From the NCBI GenBank assembly GCA_963573305.1, contig OY754330.1, forward strand, positions 558,001 to 622,000: 64,000 nt of DNA, given 5' to 3'. Both the position numbers and the translations under genes were made by a program. Under the pieces are notes generated by a model. It did not search any database and was not told the DNA's origin. It was given only the letters and a program-made list of their open reading frames with translations. Shown piece by piece: positions 21,796 through 33,456 of the stretch. This DNA comes from Pyrrhosoma nymphula (taxonomy: Eukaryota > Arthropoda > Insecta > Odonata > Coenagrionidae). Numbering within the stretch: position 1 is the stretch's first letter; the number at the start of each line of letters is the position of its first letter.

Positions 21796-22068
21796 TGTGG
21801 TCAGTGCTTTCGGAGAGATTTTAACAAACACCTATGCCTTCATTAGCTCTTTGCCATACATGTGTTTTATCCAGTTTGGGGTGGACAAACAACAGCATTT
21901 ATTCCACTTTCTCACGGGTAAAAATGGTTTTTACACGAGATAACTTCAAAGTACCATTTTGCGGGCATTTGTACTTTATGGGTACAGGCAGATCAAACAT
22001 AAGAAATCAAAAGTTTTCATTATTTGACAAGATAGCCAACAAGCAATAGAATAAGGAACCAGACTCAC

Positions 22069-22172
22069 CAGGCACAGCAACATGGCTGACTTTCGCCCAT
22101 ATGCATCAGAAAATCCACCGACCATAGGAGAAGCCACAAATTGCAGGAAAGAGAACATGGAACCTAAGAATC
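22069..22172 (-). CDS. MFSD10-like transporter, third coding exon
   Basis: The 104-bp exon starts after acceptor cttcatatttag in phase 1 and ends CTG|gtgagt in phase 0. It encodes FLGSMFSFLQFVASPMVGG, then FSDAYGRKSAMLLCL. GGFSDAYGRK is motif A of the major facilitator superfamily (loop 2-3), placed as in MFSD10, where FGG-x-x-GS-x-FS-x-LQF precedes it. It lies alone between introns of 19 and 34 kb. No defects are visible. Confidence 0.95.
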
Positions 22173-22818
22173 CTAAATATGAAGAAAAATCTAACATTAC
22201 AAATGGGTTTAAAAGCCTAATACTATTACGCAGCACAGCATCTGCATTGCAAACCACCTTTTTTCATAAATACTGGAATCACAGCATTTCACATAAATTT
22301 TTCTTACATAACATATTCATATTTCACACCACTATTAAGGCTGAACAAAGTTTGCGGGAGTAATACTATGCTGTGACGACAACATTAAAGCTAATGACTA
22401 CACTGAAGGAGTGAATGTACAGTTGAGCCGGCGAAGAGTTGTCTGATGACAGTGAAAAAGAGGGGAAGTGGAAAGAGGGGTGGAAAGCCCTGACGCCAGC
22501 ACGGTTCACAGCCAATCGCTGTCCTCCCAACGCACCCCTCACCCTCGCCTTGTCCTACAACGTTGTCACATGCATTTGAATCACCAAAACAACCCTTTTC
22601 ATTCTTATCTCTTTGAGCTCTCTTGCATGTGTTTGTTCAGCTGCAGTGGTGTTTTGAAACTTTCTGGTGCCTTTTCCTACATTTCTAGTCAAACTTCAGG
22701 GTGTTTTCAATGGCAGTATCTTACTTACTACTCATAGAAGGCTGAGTGTTTTGTGCTGGTCTGATGTTGTTTCTTCATCTATCGAAGTATTTTTCTCGGT
22801 TCGCTTCGTCTGTTAGGA

Positions 22819-23190
22819 TGAGTGGGAAGAAACGTGGTCACGGTGTGACATTGCATTCGCAAACTCGTGAATTGATCGTATCTACGAATACTTTGAGAAG
22901 GAAAAGCTCCACGCCAGTCCCCTAATTCCATTGACGAGGGTGGTGGAAAGAACGCTTGAAGCTTGCCGAATTAGTTCTAAATCAGTTGGGAGAATCATGA
23001 AAGAACAATATGGTGACCACGAGAGTACACAAAAGGTGCTCTTTAAAAGGACACCTTAGGTAAGTAAAGACCATCAGGAGACGTCAGAAAACTGCAATTG
23101 ATAATTTCGAAGAGGAAGGAATTCGCAGGGATATCCACAGTTATTACGAGAGGAGGGAATACCCAAGTGTTGGTGTCGATGAATAAAATT
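22819..23190 (+). pseudogene. Transposase-like N-terminal remnant (helix-turn-helix)
   Basis: From the ATG at 22819 the frame starts MSGKKRGHGVTLHSQTREL. After a one-base shift it reads YEYFEKEKLHASPLIPLTRV and SSKSVGRIMKEQYG, and after another, IRRDIHSYYERREYPSVGVD. This order (S-x-x-REL, VYEYFxxE, helix-turn-helix with RI, then YYERxEYP) recurs in insect DDE-type transposon proteins whose family name I do not recall with certainty. It is broken by frameshifts, and a pogo-like MITE begins eight bases after it. Confidence 0.45.
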
Positions 23191-23197
23191 ATGCATA

Positions 23198-23579
23198 CAG
23201 TGTGTCCTCGTTTAACATTGTCCCGTTTAACGTTGTTTCGTGATAATGTTGTTCAACAATGGTGTTGGACAATGGTCCATGCCGCCAGGATAGAGAATAA
23301 TTCCAAAATAACTTTTGTGAGTTAAAATATCAAAGCTTCGCCATTAAAATGTTTTAGAAATTTAGTTTGAACGTTTCATTCACTAATGCCATACATCCAG
23401 CCTTTTATCACTGTGCTGTGTGGAAATCGCTATTGTGCTGAAATGAAGAATTGGTAAGTTTGGAACCGATTTTAATTTTTTACATTGTTTCTTACGGGAA
23501 ATATTGCATTTTTTAACGTTGTTTCGCTTAACGTCAAGTTTTCAGGAACGAGTTAACAACGTTAAACAAGGACACACTG
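23198..23579. repeat. pogo-like MITE, CAGTGTGTCC ends
   Basis: 382 bp; ends CAGTGTGTCC and GGACACACTG, flanked by TA (23196-23197, 23580-23581). Subterminal GTTTAACGTTG motifs occur in both orientations. No coding capacity. Confidence 0.8.
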
Positions 23580-23581
23580 TA

Positions 23582-24857
23582 TGTCCTTTATTGTGATGTA
23601 TATGTTGCTTGAACCGGAGTAGCTAAATCAAGGTGTCAAGGAAAATTTCCCAGGTAAATTTCATTTTCCCAAAGGAAGGAATTACCCTAACGTTGTTTTT
23701 AAAAAGGAAATAGAATGGCTAAAAGGAAACTTTTTTGAAATTATAAATATCAAGTCCGAAACAGCAATTGGTTAACCAGAGTCATTTCTATGATTTTCCT
23801 AATGTTTTTCTTCCTCCTCTGGCATTTAAACTAGCAGCATATTTGTATATTTTCTTCAATAACCGATTTGTTGGACAGCAATTTACAATTTTTCCATGAA
23901 AACAATTTTTTTCAGAGTGGATAGAGACGCAGGATAGAATAGCTTAAAAAGGTAATGATGTTCCTTCCGTTCCCTCCCATTGCCTTCCCAGACTCCTTTC
24001 CTCAGGGAAGCCACTTGTTTACCTCTGGCGTGGTTGTTTCCCTTTCTGAACTGGCAACCTTGCCCCCTACCCCCAACTAGACTCTTCTGCCTGTTATCGG
24101 ACAACTCTCGATGGCTCAACTGTAAGAAAGACCTTAGCAACCGACTTCCTATACAGGAGAGGGATTATGGTTTGGTTCAACATTCAAAAAATTTATGAAC
24201 ACACTAAATCTAGAACTTCAAGGTTATAGCTGGAAAGAGTGCAATGACAATAATGTACACAAACAATAAATCAATTTTCAGGTTCTATTTTCCGGAGCCT
24301 AATGGTAGGACAGTATCTCATTGCATGAACTATGTACCTATTTTTGAAGTAATGAGCTCTCATTGTAGGGGTGGTTTGATAAATTACAATAGAAGAACCT
24401 TCAAGCACTTACAACTTTCTTTGCTCTCATACACTGAAGTAATAAATTTACTAGTCTAATATAAACAAGATATAAAGTTCAAGTAGGTAGTATGCATCTC
24501 AAGGTTATTGGAGGGGATACAATGTCACATTACACTGGGATGAATTTATGATGAGTTGATGAGCTTACATATCCAATACTAATCAACAGCCTGATGGAAT
24601 TACCAGATTACTGCCAGAACGTGTTGAAATTCAGGATGTGAGGAGAGTCACTATGATTTCCCTCAATTACCCCCTGATACCACATATTTTGAAATGGGGA
24701 TTGGCCTCATGGGCATGTAGCATGGCTGAGTTAAAAGCCAACCTGAATGATTTTAGCAAGAGTGAGTTTAAGTACTAAACCTTCACATGTAAGGATGTGA
24801 AAGCTTCGATTCCTAAGAGAAAATGAGCTTCAAACAAAATTTTGATAGGTGGTCAAC
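23582..24857. other. No feature recognised
   Basis: About 1.3 kb of intron sequence. An open frame at 23883-24140 (minus) arises from a pyrimidine-rich tract and has no domain. No repeat ends were found before the hAT target duplication at 24858. Confidence 0.4.
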
Positions 24858-25507
24858 CAAATGACTAGAAATGGGCCACTCTGAAAATTACCTTGGTAAT
24901 TTTCGTAAATTACCATGGTATTTTTTGTAATTTATCACACCCCTTGAAAAGTACCGTAATTTTCTAGATAATTCACCTATGTTTGAGACAATTTTTCATA
25001 CAGATAAATTCCCAACATGTTCTTTTAAGCCAAGTTCACATTTCCTATGTGTTAAATAATAAATTGAGGCATGTGAAACTCATTTTTGGAATACATATTT
25101 TACTTAAATTATAACATCATAAGAGTAAAGCATTAGAATATTATTCTTGAAAATTTCTCATACTTTGACAAAAGAATGCCAAATTGATGGTTGCTGCCGT
25201 ATTTATTTTTACATTTTTTTAAATTTCCCATAGATTAATGTTGTACAGTGAAAACTGCCTATAGCGGAATCGCACGGTGCCGTAAAAATTTTCCGTTGTG
25301 GACAAGTTTCCATCATACACAGGTTTGAAGCACTGCATAGGGATAACATATTCTTTAAGAGAAATCAACTGTTTCAGCATTGTATTCACAAATTAAAATA
25401 CACATGTGGACAACATTGCTGTTGGATCGTATACACAAAGAAATAACTTATAATGGACTGAACTCGATACTCTCAGGCATTAATTTGTAAAATTCCATTT
25501 TGACAGA

Positions 25508-25653
25508 ATCAAAACAAACTTTGTAAATTTTACAATGGTTTTAATTCACTACGACCGGTTTCATCGCATAAGCCCCCTGAAGATGTCGCTTATGCGATGA
25601 AGCTGGTCGTAGTGAATAAAAACCATTCTAAAATTTACAAAGTTTGTTTTGAT
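25508..25653. repeat. Fold-back with degenerate hammerhead-like core
   Basis: Arms of about 65 bp (25508-25572 and 25589-25653) separated by CCCCCTGAAGATGTCG. On plus, CTGAAGA is followed by a CGC/GCG stem, GAAG (GAAA expected) and GGTCG. The minus arm keeps GAAACCGGTC but lacks CTGANGA. The design matches the fold-back at 2153-2377 with different sequence, so it probably belongs to a related Penelope-like family. Confidence 0.55.
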
Positions 25654-25665
25654 TTTGTTATTGGA

Positions 25666-25906
25666 TGTTATGCATGCATTATAATTATGTTATGTTGGCA
25701 ACCGTGTGCATGTTGGGTTGGCAGCTGCGCGGCCTGCATGCGCGGTGTCTGCTGGGCGCTGCCTGAGCAGTGAGCAGTGGGCAGTCTCTCTCACGTTTCG
25801 GACTCCGCGAGTTACGGTTGTCCATGTACCATGCGACCAGTTAAGAAATATCTTGAACCGGACGCCTATGTTTGATTTCAGCCCGAATGTAAGCGACGAC
25901 ATAACA
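25666..25906 (+). repeat. 5' LTR of the Mag-type Gypsy
   Basis: 241 bp, TGTTATGCATGC...CGACATAACA. Open frames on both strands inside it are repeated in the other LTR and are not genes. Confidence 0.92.
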
Positions 25907-25937
25907 CTGGCGACGAGGTTTTCCTTACTATAATTCC

Positions 25938-27345
25938 ATGGAACTAAATTATTTTTTTTTCTCGTGTGATCGCGGTGAAAATCTAATGGGACCCACCATG
26001 CCGCAAGACGAAGTTAGTGGTAGTAAGGAGCCTAGAGGGGCAATTATCGGTAACATTGAGCCCTGTTCCCAGTCCATCGAGTCCTTAGATAATTATTTGG
26101 AACGTCTGGAGGCGTTCTTTTCGTTAAACAGTACTACAGAAAAAGAGCAAGTGTCGTCGCTCATTGTATTGATAGGTCCCGAGGTCTATGGCGTGTTAAA
26201 GAATCTGGTATCTCCAGAAAAGCCGAGGGACAAGACTATCACGGAACTGTTAGAGGTGTTAAAAGCATATTATGCGCCTGAGGGGCTGGAAGTCGCAGAG
26301 AGGTACCGATTTCACTGCCGTCATCAAAAGGTAGGAGAGTCGGTTCGGGAATTCGTTGTGGCCCTAAAAAACCTCTCAGCGAAGTGTAATTTCAAGGCCT
26401 TTTTACAAGAGGCCTTACGTGACCAGTTGATAGTGGGTTTAAGGGATCCCACTGCAACAAAACGATTGCTCGCGGAGAAGAAGTTGACCTTCGATGAGGC
26501 TGTCAAAATCGTACAAGAGATGGAAATGGTACAAGAACAATCCCTCGCGCTCAAGGAAGAAGCATCAGCAGCGCGCGAGATCAATGTCATAAAGAAGACG
26601 CAGCCAGCGTCAATTGCCTCATCGCCGTTGAGGGGACGACGACATGATTTATTTATTTAAAGTTTATTTATTTATTTAAAAATAGACAACATACAGCATG
26701 ATGCCATTTTATAGTGATATAAGTAACAACATACGCAAAAACATTAACACGAAGAAGATAAAGACAAATAATATAACAACATGGCAAGCCAGAAAATATT
26801 ATTTTATTTGGGAATGAGATATAGCTTGGATAGCAAAGGCGTTGGAAGATAAGGAGAAAGGGTCAATGTTGTCAGGAAGGGAGTTCAGGAGAGAAGAAAG
26901 TCGAACAATAAGGGACTTGGTGAGTGATAATCTGGGAGTAGGGATATGGAGCAAATGTAATGAACGGGAAGTAGCGTTCAAGGGACACGGCAATTATCAC
27001 CGGAATGTAAATGCACAGCAAGTTAAAGGTGGTAAGCGCTGTAATAAGTGCGGTCGATTTCATGTGTATGGGAATTGTCCCGCTAAAAACTGGGTTTGTT
27101 TTAGTTGTAATGGCAAGGGTCATATTCAAAAATGTTGTAATAATCGCACGGTAAAGTATGTTGAAATTTCTGAGTTTAACGTTGATAACATTGGTTCTGT
27201 GGAGTCTATTGAGCCATTGTATGTGAAGTTAAATGTTTCAGGAAAGGAGTTGTGCTTTGAAATTGATTGTGGTTCTGCTACGACGTTGGTGCCTATCTAT
27301 TTTTACCGCAAATTTTTTTCTAGAGTTGCCTTTGTTAAAGTGTAA
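25938..27345 (+). pseudogene. Mag-type Gypsy gag and protease start (interrupted)
   Basis: The first part (25938-26660) is a capsid-like gag: YLERLEAFF, then LEVLKAYYAPE and FHCRHQKVGESVREFVVALK, as in K02A2.6/Mag-type Gag. A roughly 330-bp AT-rich insertion follows. The frame resumes near 26980 with two zinc fingers: CNKCGRFHVYGNCPAK (CCHC) and CFSCNGKGHIQKCC (CCHC). After these, FEIDCGSATTL is the protease site with Cys in place of the usual Ser/Thr of D-T/S-G. A frameshift follows near 27320. Confidence 0.8.
26640..26975 (-). repeat. AT-rich insertion in gag, probable non-LTR 3' end or SINE
   Basis: Within gag a tract beginning ATTTATTTATTTAAAG (on minus, a tail of AAATAAAT repeats) is followed by a region whose minus strand reads like a LINE-type C-terminus (SLLNSLPDNIDPF). 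Orientation and tail suggest a 5'-truncated retroposon. No clear target duplication was found and the right boundary is approximate. Confidence 0.45.
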
Positions 27346-27950
27346 TATGAAGCTAGTAACAGCTAATGGAGAACCCTTGAATATTGTTGGTAAAGTCATG
27401 GTATCCGTAAATAATGTGCTCATTGTACCTTTAATAATTACAGACAAGAAGTTAAGGAGGTGTTTGCTCGGTAGAGACTGGCTATCGGTACTAAATCCTG
27501 ATTGGAGGGAGTCCATGCTAAGGTTGGACACTGGTATGGTTAACCAGGCAAGTCTTCTCACTTCTAGTGATGATATTGACTGCCAATATTTCCGGAAAAA
27601 GTTTCCAAACATTTTTCCTGGTAGCAATGATTCCCCAATCAAGGACTTTGAAGTGTCAATTGTGTTAAAAGAAGATGCCAGTCCAATTTTCCATAGAGCC
27701 TATTGTGTTCCATATGCTCCACAGGAAGCTGTTGAAAATGAGCTCAAATCTTTGGAGGCTCAAAAAATTATTTCAAGGTCAGGCTTAGTAAATGGGCTTC
27801 TCCCATTGTCTGTGTAAGGAGAAAAAATGGTAATATACGTATTTGTGCAGATCTGAAAGTAACTTTGAATAAGTTTGCAGATATGGATAATTATCCCCTG
27901 CCCAGAGTGGATGATATTATTCACTCCCTGGTGAATTGTAATTATTTTTG
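27233..27950 (+). pseudogene. Mag-type Gypsy protease end and RT start
   Basis: The frame-2 segment reads LGRDWLSVLNPDW (end of the protease domain), FPNIFPGS, then FHRAYCVPYAPQEAVENELK, the RT entry motif. After a frameshift, RRKNGNIRICADLKVTLN and DNYPLPRVDDI follow. It is cut at 27955 by a pogo-like insertion, before the RT catalytic centre. Confidence 0.8.
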
Positions 27951-27956
27951 TATGTA

Positions 27957-29796
27957 CAGTTGGATCCGGATTTAATGTCTTCGCATTTAACGTTTTTCCG
28001 CATTTAACGTTTATTTTTTGAGGTCCCGATTCATTCCCTATATAAACAATGTAAAAATTGTCCTAATTTAGCGTCTCCGCATTCTGCGTTTTTCCGCATT
28101 TTAGGTTGTAAAAAATTATCCCACACAAGATTTTTTACCCGATTTAAGGTTTATTCATGATGATTCATGCAAATGATTATCCATACATCAGTGATGACTA
28201 TCACCAGTATTAGTTTTCAATAGGTCGACGATCCTTAAGGTTTCGCTTTAAGATGCTTGTATATGTACAATGAATGAATCTATAATGAACATACCAACAC
28301 TAAGATATTGTATGCTCTTGGTAATACATACATAAATGTAAAACTGCATTTTCCCCAATAGTAAGTTTAACTCAATGATGATATGCCATATTACGCAGTT
28401 GAAATCGTCGAAATTTACCCGGGCGCTGTGTAGAAAAAATGAATGTCGAACTGCACGCCATGTGAGAAACTTGCATGTGCAACAGCAGCTTAATTTCTCG
28501 GAGCTACAAATCAAAATTGATAGCTAAATAAGGCATTCTCATTATATCGTACCATCATTAATATTCTCATAATTGGAAAGTATCAATATTTTGCAAAATG
28601 AAATGTCTATCTTTCGTTCGTCTTTAATGATGATTTTTCGAGTTCATAGCCGCCTACACCTCACTTTTACAGAATAAAATGGGTAGTAAAAATGCATCGA
28701 GACCACTGAGAAATGCGCAAAAATAGAATTTTTAGCGTTGATAACCATCTACACTAACATTCCCAGTGGGATTTTCCTTAAATCCATTTTTCTTAGGAAA
28801 ATTGCCAACATCTATTAGGTTCCACAGTGACGACAGTAAAATTTAACCCCAAAAAATGCCGACATTAGCTTCATGCCATTATTAAGTTACGGCCACACAA
28901 AAAAAGGCGGGAGGGTTGAATTACAATGTGTTTTACCTGAAGGTTCAAATTACAGCATGTACGAGTTAGGGTTGGATGGTCGGTAGTAAGGTTTTAGTTA
29001 GTTGCGTAACAGATTTAAAAAATACAATGTATCGTATAGCCACATTTGAGGCCAGTGAGAAGTGGCTCAGAAAAGAGAGTTGGCGACTTCTTTGAAAATC
29101 ATATGTTCCACAGCAGTCGAGTCAGCAGTGTTACAAGAAAAAACTCTTCAACAAGACCACTGATTGACTAGTACCAGTCTCCTGGGTGCTATTGGTTTAT
29201 AGAGAGCAGAGAAAAATTATTGAGAAGGTGGATAAAAATCCTCACTTAAAGAGAATTGACTAGGCGAAGAAGCTGCAGCTGCAACATGTTCATGCCAGTA
29301 ACAACATTGAACAACATCATAATGAAAAGGGAAGCAATTTTAAGAGAATCCACAGCATTGGGTGTTTTATATAAGCGTCGTAAGCACTCAAAAAAGTCCC
29401 TGTTTGAGGAACTTAAAAAATAGCTGTTCAGAAATATAATTAGTCTCTCCTAAAAGTTTTAAAATTGATATTGAATTCCTGAGTAGTCAGAAGGCTAATG
29501 CATTGTATTTTTTGTTAAGGCATTTTCATTTTTGGTTCATTTTTCATTTATTTTCATTTTGTCACTGAATCCAACCTTCTTTTGGAAGAGCATATAAAAC
29601 TAATGAAATTTTTTTATTGTTTTATGTGACCACTTTTAGTGACTTGAAATTATATTTTCTTTTCGTAGAAAGCTGTTCTAATCATTACAGACCCTAAAAC
29701 CTAAAAAAAAAATGACAAGTCCTCATTTAGTGTTTATCCGCATTTAGTGTTTTAAATTTTGTCCCCCCTGAAAAACCTTAAATCAGGATTCTACTG
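27957..29796. mobile_element. pogo-like non-autonomous element in the Gypsy RT gene
   Basis: Ends CAGTTGGATCCGGATTTAA and the complement of CAGTAGAATCCTGATTTAA, flanked by TA (27955-27956, 29797-29798). Both subterminal zones repeat CGCATTTAACG/CGCATTTAGTG motifs. There is no transposase frame in 1.84 kb. It is the innermost layer of the stack: hAT, pogo, Gypsy, then this. Confidence 0.75.
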
Positions 29797-29820
29797 TAAT
29801 ATGTAATATTGTAATGTGAA

Positions 29821-30846
29821 TTGGATCTAACGAATGCCTACATGCAATTACCGGTCTGTGATGGTAGTAAGGAGTTGTTAACTATAAATACTCATGTGGG
29901 ATTGTATCGTTTTAATACATTATGTTTTGGCCTGTGTAGTGCACCGTCAATTTTCCAATCTGTGATGGATTCTCTCTTGAAATGTATTCCAGGTGTACAA
30001 GTTTATCTTGATAATGTAATTATTGGAGCCAAGTCCAGACAAGAGTGTAAATTAAGTTTGGAAAGAGTTTTGCATAAGTTAAATGAATTCAATGTTAAGA
30101 TAAATCCATCTAAGTGCAGGTTATTTTTAAGGTCAATAGACTTGTTAGGATTCCATGTTGATGGGCAAGGTGTGCACCCATCACAGGAAAAGGTGAAGGC
30201 TATTAAATTAGCCAGGGTGCCAACCAACGTGACTGAGTTAAAGTCCTTCATTGTCCTTTTAAATTTTTACCATCAGTTTTTGCCCATGAGTTCAACACTG
30301 CTGGAACCTTTGTATGCACTCACTCGTAAAAATGTTCATTGGTGCTGGACACCGGAATGTCAGCAAGCGATTGTGGAGGCTAAGAATGCTATTTCAGACA
30401 AAAGTTTATTAGTTTTATATGACCCCCATAAGCCATTGGTACTTACTACTGACAGTAGCTCATATGGGGTAGGTGCTACTCTGGCACATGTGATAGATGG
30501 AGTTGAGCATCCGATAGCCTTTGCTTCCACAACACTCTCAACCGCAGAAAAAAATTATAGTAACCTTGATCGAGAAGCACTAGCCTGTGTCTATGGAGTC
30601 AAACATTTTCATAAATTTCTGGCAGGTAGAACCTTTACTTTAGTAACAGATCATCAGCCATTGCAGTCAATTTTTAATACTAGGAAGGGTATACCCCTGG
30701 TTGCTAGTGCTAGAATGCAAAGATGGGCATTAATGTTGTCTGCTTATAATTTCAAGATACGTTATAAGAAAGGTTCGGATATTGCAAATGCTGAATTAAA
30801 GAAAGGGTATTGGATCTTCTGCATCGTGACCATATTGGTATTGTGA
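29821..30846 (+). pseudogene. Mag-type Gypsy RT core and RNase H
   Basis: The segment resumes LDLTNAYMQLPV (RT motif with catalytic D) and runs through FGLCSAPSIFQSVMD, then VQVYLDNVIIGAK, where the YLDD active site is YLDN. Thumb and connection follow (LLGFHVDGQGVHPS), then RNase H: TTDSSSYGVGATLA, LDREALACVYGVKHF and LVTDHQPLQSIF. The frame is open for 341 codons but the second catalytic aspartate of RT is lost. The end runs out of frame before integrase. Confidence 0.88.
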
Positions 30847-31881
30847 GAACCAAGATGTTAGCTAGGTCACATGTTTGGTGGGAAAAATTAGATAATGCAA
30901 TTGAACAGAAAATTGCTATGTGTGAGACTTGTCAATTAACACAAAGGGACAATGTGGTAAGAACATATGTTTCTTTAGATAGGTCTAAACAGTCTTGGCA
31001 GCGTCTGCACATAGATTTCCTTGAAACTTTTAAATGTAAATTGTTTATTTTGGTAGATGAATATTCCAAATGGCTGGAATGTTTCATTGTAAGAGGGTTC
31101 TCAGCAGACACAATTATTCCTATAATGTCACAATGTTTTGCCCGTTTTGGATTTCCACAAGTTGTCGTGTCAGACAATGGTCCCCCCTTCAATGGTGTAG
31201 AATTTAAAAACTATTTGGCCAAGAATAATGTTAGGTATATGAACATCGCTCCCTATTGTGCATATTCCAATGGTCAAGCTGAGAGGATGGTGCAGGAAAT
31301 TAAAAAGATGTTGCTCAAATCTCTGGTTTCATCTAAAATGATGGAAGTATGAGGGATCACTAGAGTTAAGGCTTGCTAAGTGTTTGATGTCTTATCGTAC
31401 CACTCCAAATACGGTATCTAAGCAAGCTCCCTCAGCTCTCATGTTACATTTTAATCCTCGTACCTACATGTCAATGCTATCCCCCTGTGATAAATTTAAA
31501 TTGGCATCTAATGCTAGTAGATTCATTGTACGAAAATTTTGTGTCAATGACAAGGTGTTACTGCGTAACCCTAAAAAGTGTATGTATAAATGGTTGCCTG
31601 GTCGTGTTGTTGAACAAATTGGTAAAGTTAATTATTTAGTTAACCTTAATACAGGAGCCATTAAGAAGGTACATGTTAACCAAATGAAACGCAGCACCTT
31701 ATCGGAGGACAAGCATCCACCCTGCCGGGATATGGATTGGTTCCTGGAGTCTTCCCAAAGGAACACCTTGGAGTCACCTAATTCAGATTCCTCAGAGTCC
31801 AGGTCTGAGGACATCCACACCCCCCGACCAGTGAGGAAGAGAAGACCTCCAGAACGTTATTCCCCTTCGCAATATTTGTAA
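30810..31881 (+). pseudogene. Mag-type Gypsy integrase
   Basis: An H-x3-H-like start (LHRDHIG) and CETCQL form the zinc-binding HHCC region. LHIDFLE, VVVSDNGPPF and SNGQAERMVQEIKKM contain the D, D and E of the catalytic core. A stop and frameshift near 31352-31384 separate the last part (MMSYRTTPNTVSKQAPSALM to KRRPPERYSPSQYL). The residues between RNase H and the zinc finger are missing compared with related elements, so a small deletion is likely near 30800. Confidence 0.85.
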
Positions 31882-31943
31882 TGTTAAAATCAGTGTAATG
31901 TGGGTATTTTTAAATGTTAAGTTGAATTCAAAGAGGGGGAAAA

Positions 31944-32183
31944 TGTTATGTATGCATTATAATTATGTATGTTGGCAACCGTGTGCATGTTGGGTTGGCA
32001 GCTGCGCGGCCTGCATGCGCGGTGTCTGCTGGGCGCTGCCTGAGCAGTGAGCAGTGGGCAGTCTCTCTCACGTTTCGGACTCCGCGAGTTACGGTTGTCC
32101 ATGTACCATGCGACCAGTTAATAAATATCTGGAACCGGATGCCTATGTTTGATTTCAGCCCGAATGTAAGCGACGACATAACA
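31944..32183 (+). repeat. 3' LTR of the Mag-type Gypsy
   Basis: 240 bp, near-identical to 25666-25906. Differences include C/T near the start, one single-base length change and a few substitutions around 32122-32142. A polypurine tract lies directly before it. Confidence 0.92.
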
Positions 32184-32310
32184 TTGGACTGTTTAATTTT
32201 CTCGCTGCACATGTCTTTTCTCTGCGTAATTTTTACAATCATTTACCAAACTTAGTAGAACAACGTCGTTATTAATGAGAAAAAATTTTTTAACTTCTTC
32301 CATTCTCTGA

Positions 32311-33372
32311 AGTATAAACTCGTGTAAGAGGTGCATCTTTTTTCCCAGAAATCGCAGCCGAAAATGAGGGTGCGCCTCTTACACGAATCTGTCCGTTGCA
32401 AAATTCTGTCACCCGAGTTTGAAGGCTAATATCTCAGGGATGGCTCAATCGATTTTAAAATGAAGTACATCAAATTAAATCTTGTTTATTTCTGCGTTTA
32501 TTGATGGTGTACAAAACATTTTACCGTTTATATCGATTTCAGTGTGTGCTTAAAAACAGAATTTTAGCGCATTTTCCCGGGTACCGGACGGTTGCATCGC
32601 ATTTACGGCTTCGTAATAACAAAACGGAATAAGATATCGAAATTTCCTTTACAAATATTGTAACAAAGATCTTTCCTAACAGCTATACGAAGTTTCGTAT
32701 TATTTAATGCATTAGTATTTTAGTTATAGATGCAAATGCACGGATCCGTTATTTTCCGTTCCGCGCATCCGTGAAAACCACCGTTTAGACCTTCTTCAAG
32801 CTCTCGAGTTCATCATCATGAATCCACTTATAAAATCTTAAAGGAATTTGTTGGTTAATCAATATCGATTAACATTTATTTTGGAAAAAGAGCGCGTTCA
32901 ACTGCCAGGAGCATGCACGGAAGAGAAAGGGAGAGGCGCGCGCTGTTGCGCAGTCAGAGGGCTATCCGTAAGGAGAGCGAGGGAATCTACTACAAGCATT
33001 ACCTGCGGGGGAAAACCAGTTGTCTTTTCTCTGTGCATGAGTCATTTGGACTCAGTAAACAGTGGCATAAAGGGTGACGCGGCGTTCCTCCGCGTTGTCT
33101 TGTAGAGGAACGCCCGAAAGCCGTTACCAATACGGAGAAACGCCGCGGAAATCTCAGATCCAAGTGAATACTTACCTCCGGGGTCTATATATGCCTATGA
33201 AAAATACCGCGTAAATTATAAGAGAATATCGCAAGCGGAAGGCTTTGAAAATGGCCGAAAGTTCGCAGTTGGCCCGCAAAACCTCGCAATAGAAGAAAAA
33301 AAAACTCAAAATTTTTTCTTCAACTTCGACGCATAAAAAGAGGGGTGCGCCTCTTACACGCGTTTATACGGT
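32311..33372. repeat. MITE with GTATAAACKCGTGTAAGAGG ends
   Basis: The left end GTATAAACTCGTGTAAGAGG matches the complement of the right end CCTCTTACACGCGTTTATAC. A further GTGCGCCTCTTACACG lies inside at 32371. Boundaries are approximate and a TA is visible only on the right (GGTA). It sits within the pogo element to the right of the Gypsy. No ORF. Confidence 0.6.
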
Positions 33373-33456
33373 AACCTCTTTATAATTGTTTATTCTTGTA
33401 GTCACATCCTTTCCTTCTCTTTTGTTTTCTTCAATATCGTCATAGAGTAAGTATAC

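Larger units (their letters stand above)
3026..22068 (-). other. MFSD10-like gene, about 19-kb intron
   Basis: The intron runs between donor CTG|gtgagt at 22068 and acceptor ctctag ending at 3026, both phase 0. It is filled with a mariner remnant, a possible solo LTR, a piggyBac element, the THAP/YqaJ element, several MITEs and tRNA-like repeats. The neighbouring intron 2745-2866 is only 122 bp, so the size comes from insertions. Confidence 0.85.
25666..32183 (+). mobile_element. Gypsy (Mag-type) LTR retrotransposon, decayed
   Basis: LTRs 25666-25906 and 31944-32183 are flanked by the 5-bp duplication TTGGA (25661-25665, 32184-32188). TGGCGACGAGG starting one base after the 5' LTR is a plausible primer-binding site, and AGAGGGGGAAAA before the 3' LTR is the polypurine tract. 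Order is gag, protease, RT, RNase H, integrase, all broken. LTRs differ at about five of 240 positions, so insertion was fairly recent relative to the damage. Two later insertions (about 26640-26975 and 27957-29796) interrupt it. Confidence 0.9.

Noticed and set aside
25690..25933. Open frames on both strands in the Gypsy LTR, repeated at 31946-32255
   Set aside because: They are duplicated with the LTR and have no coding features.
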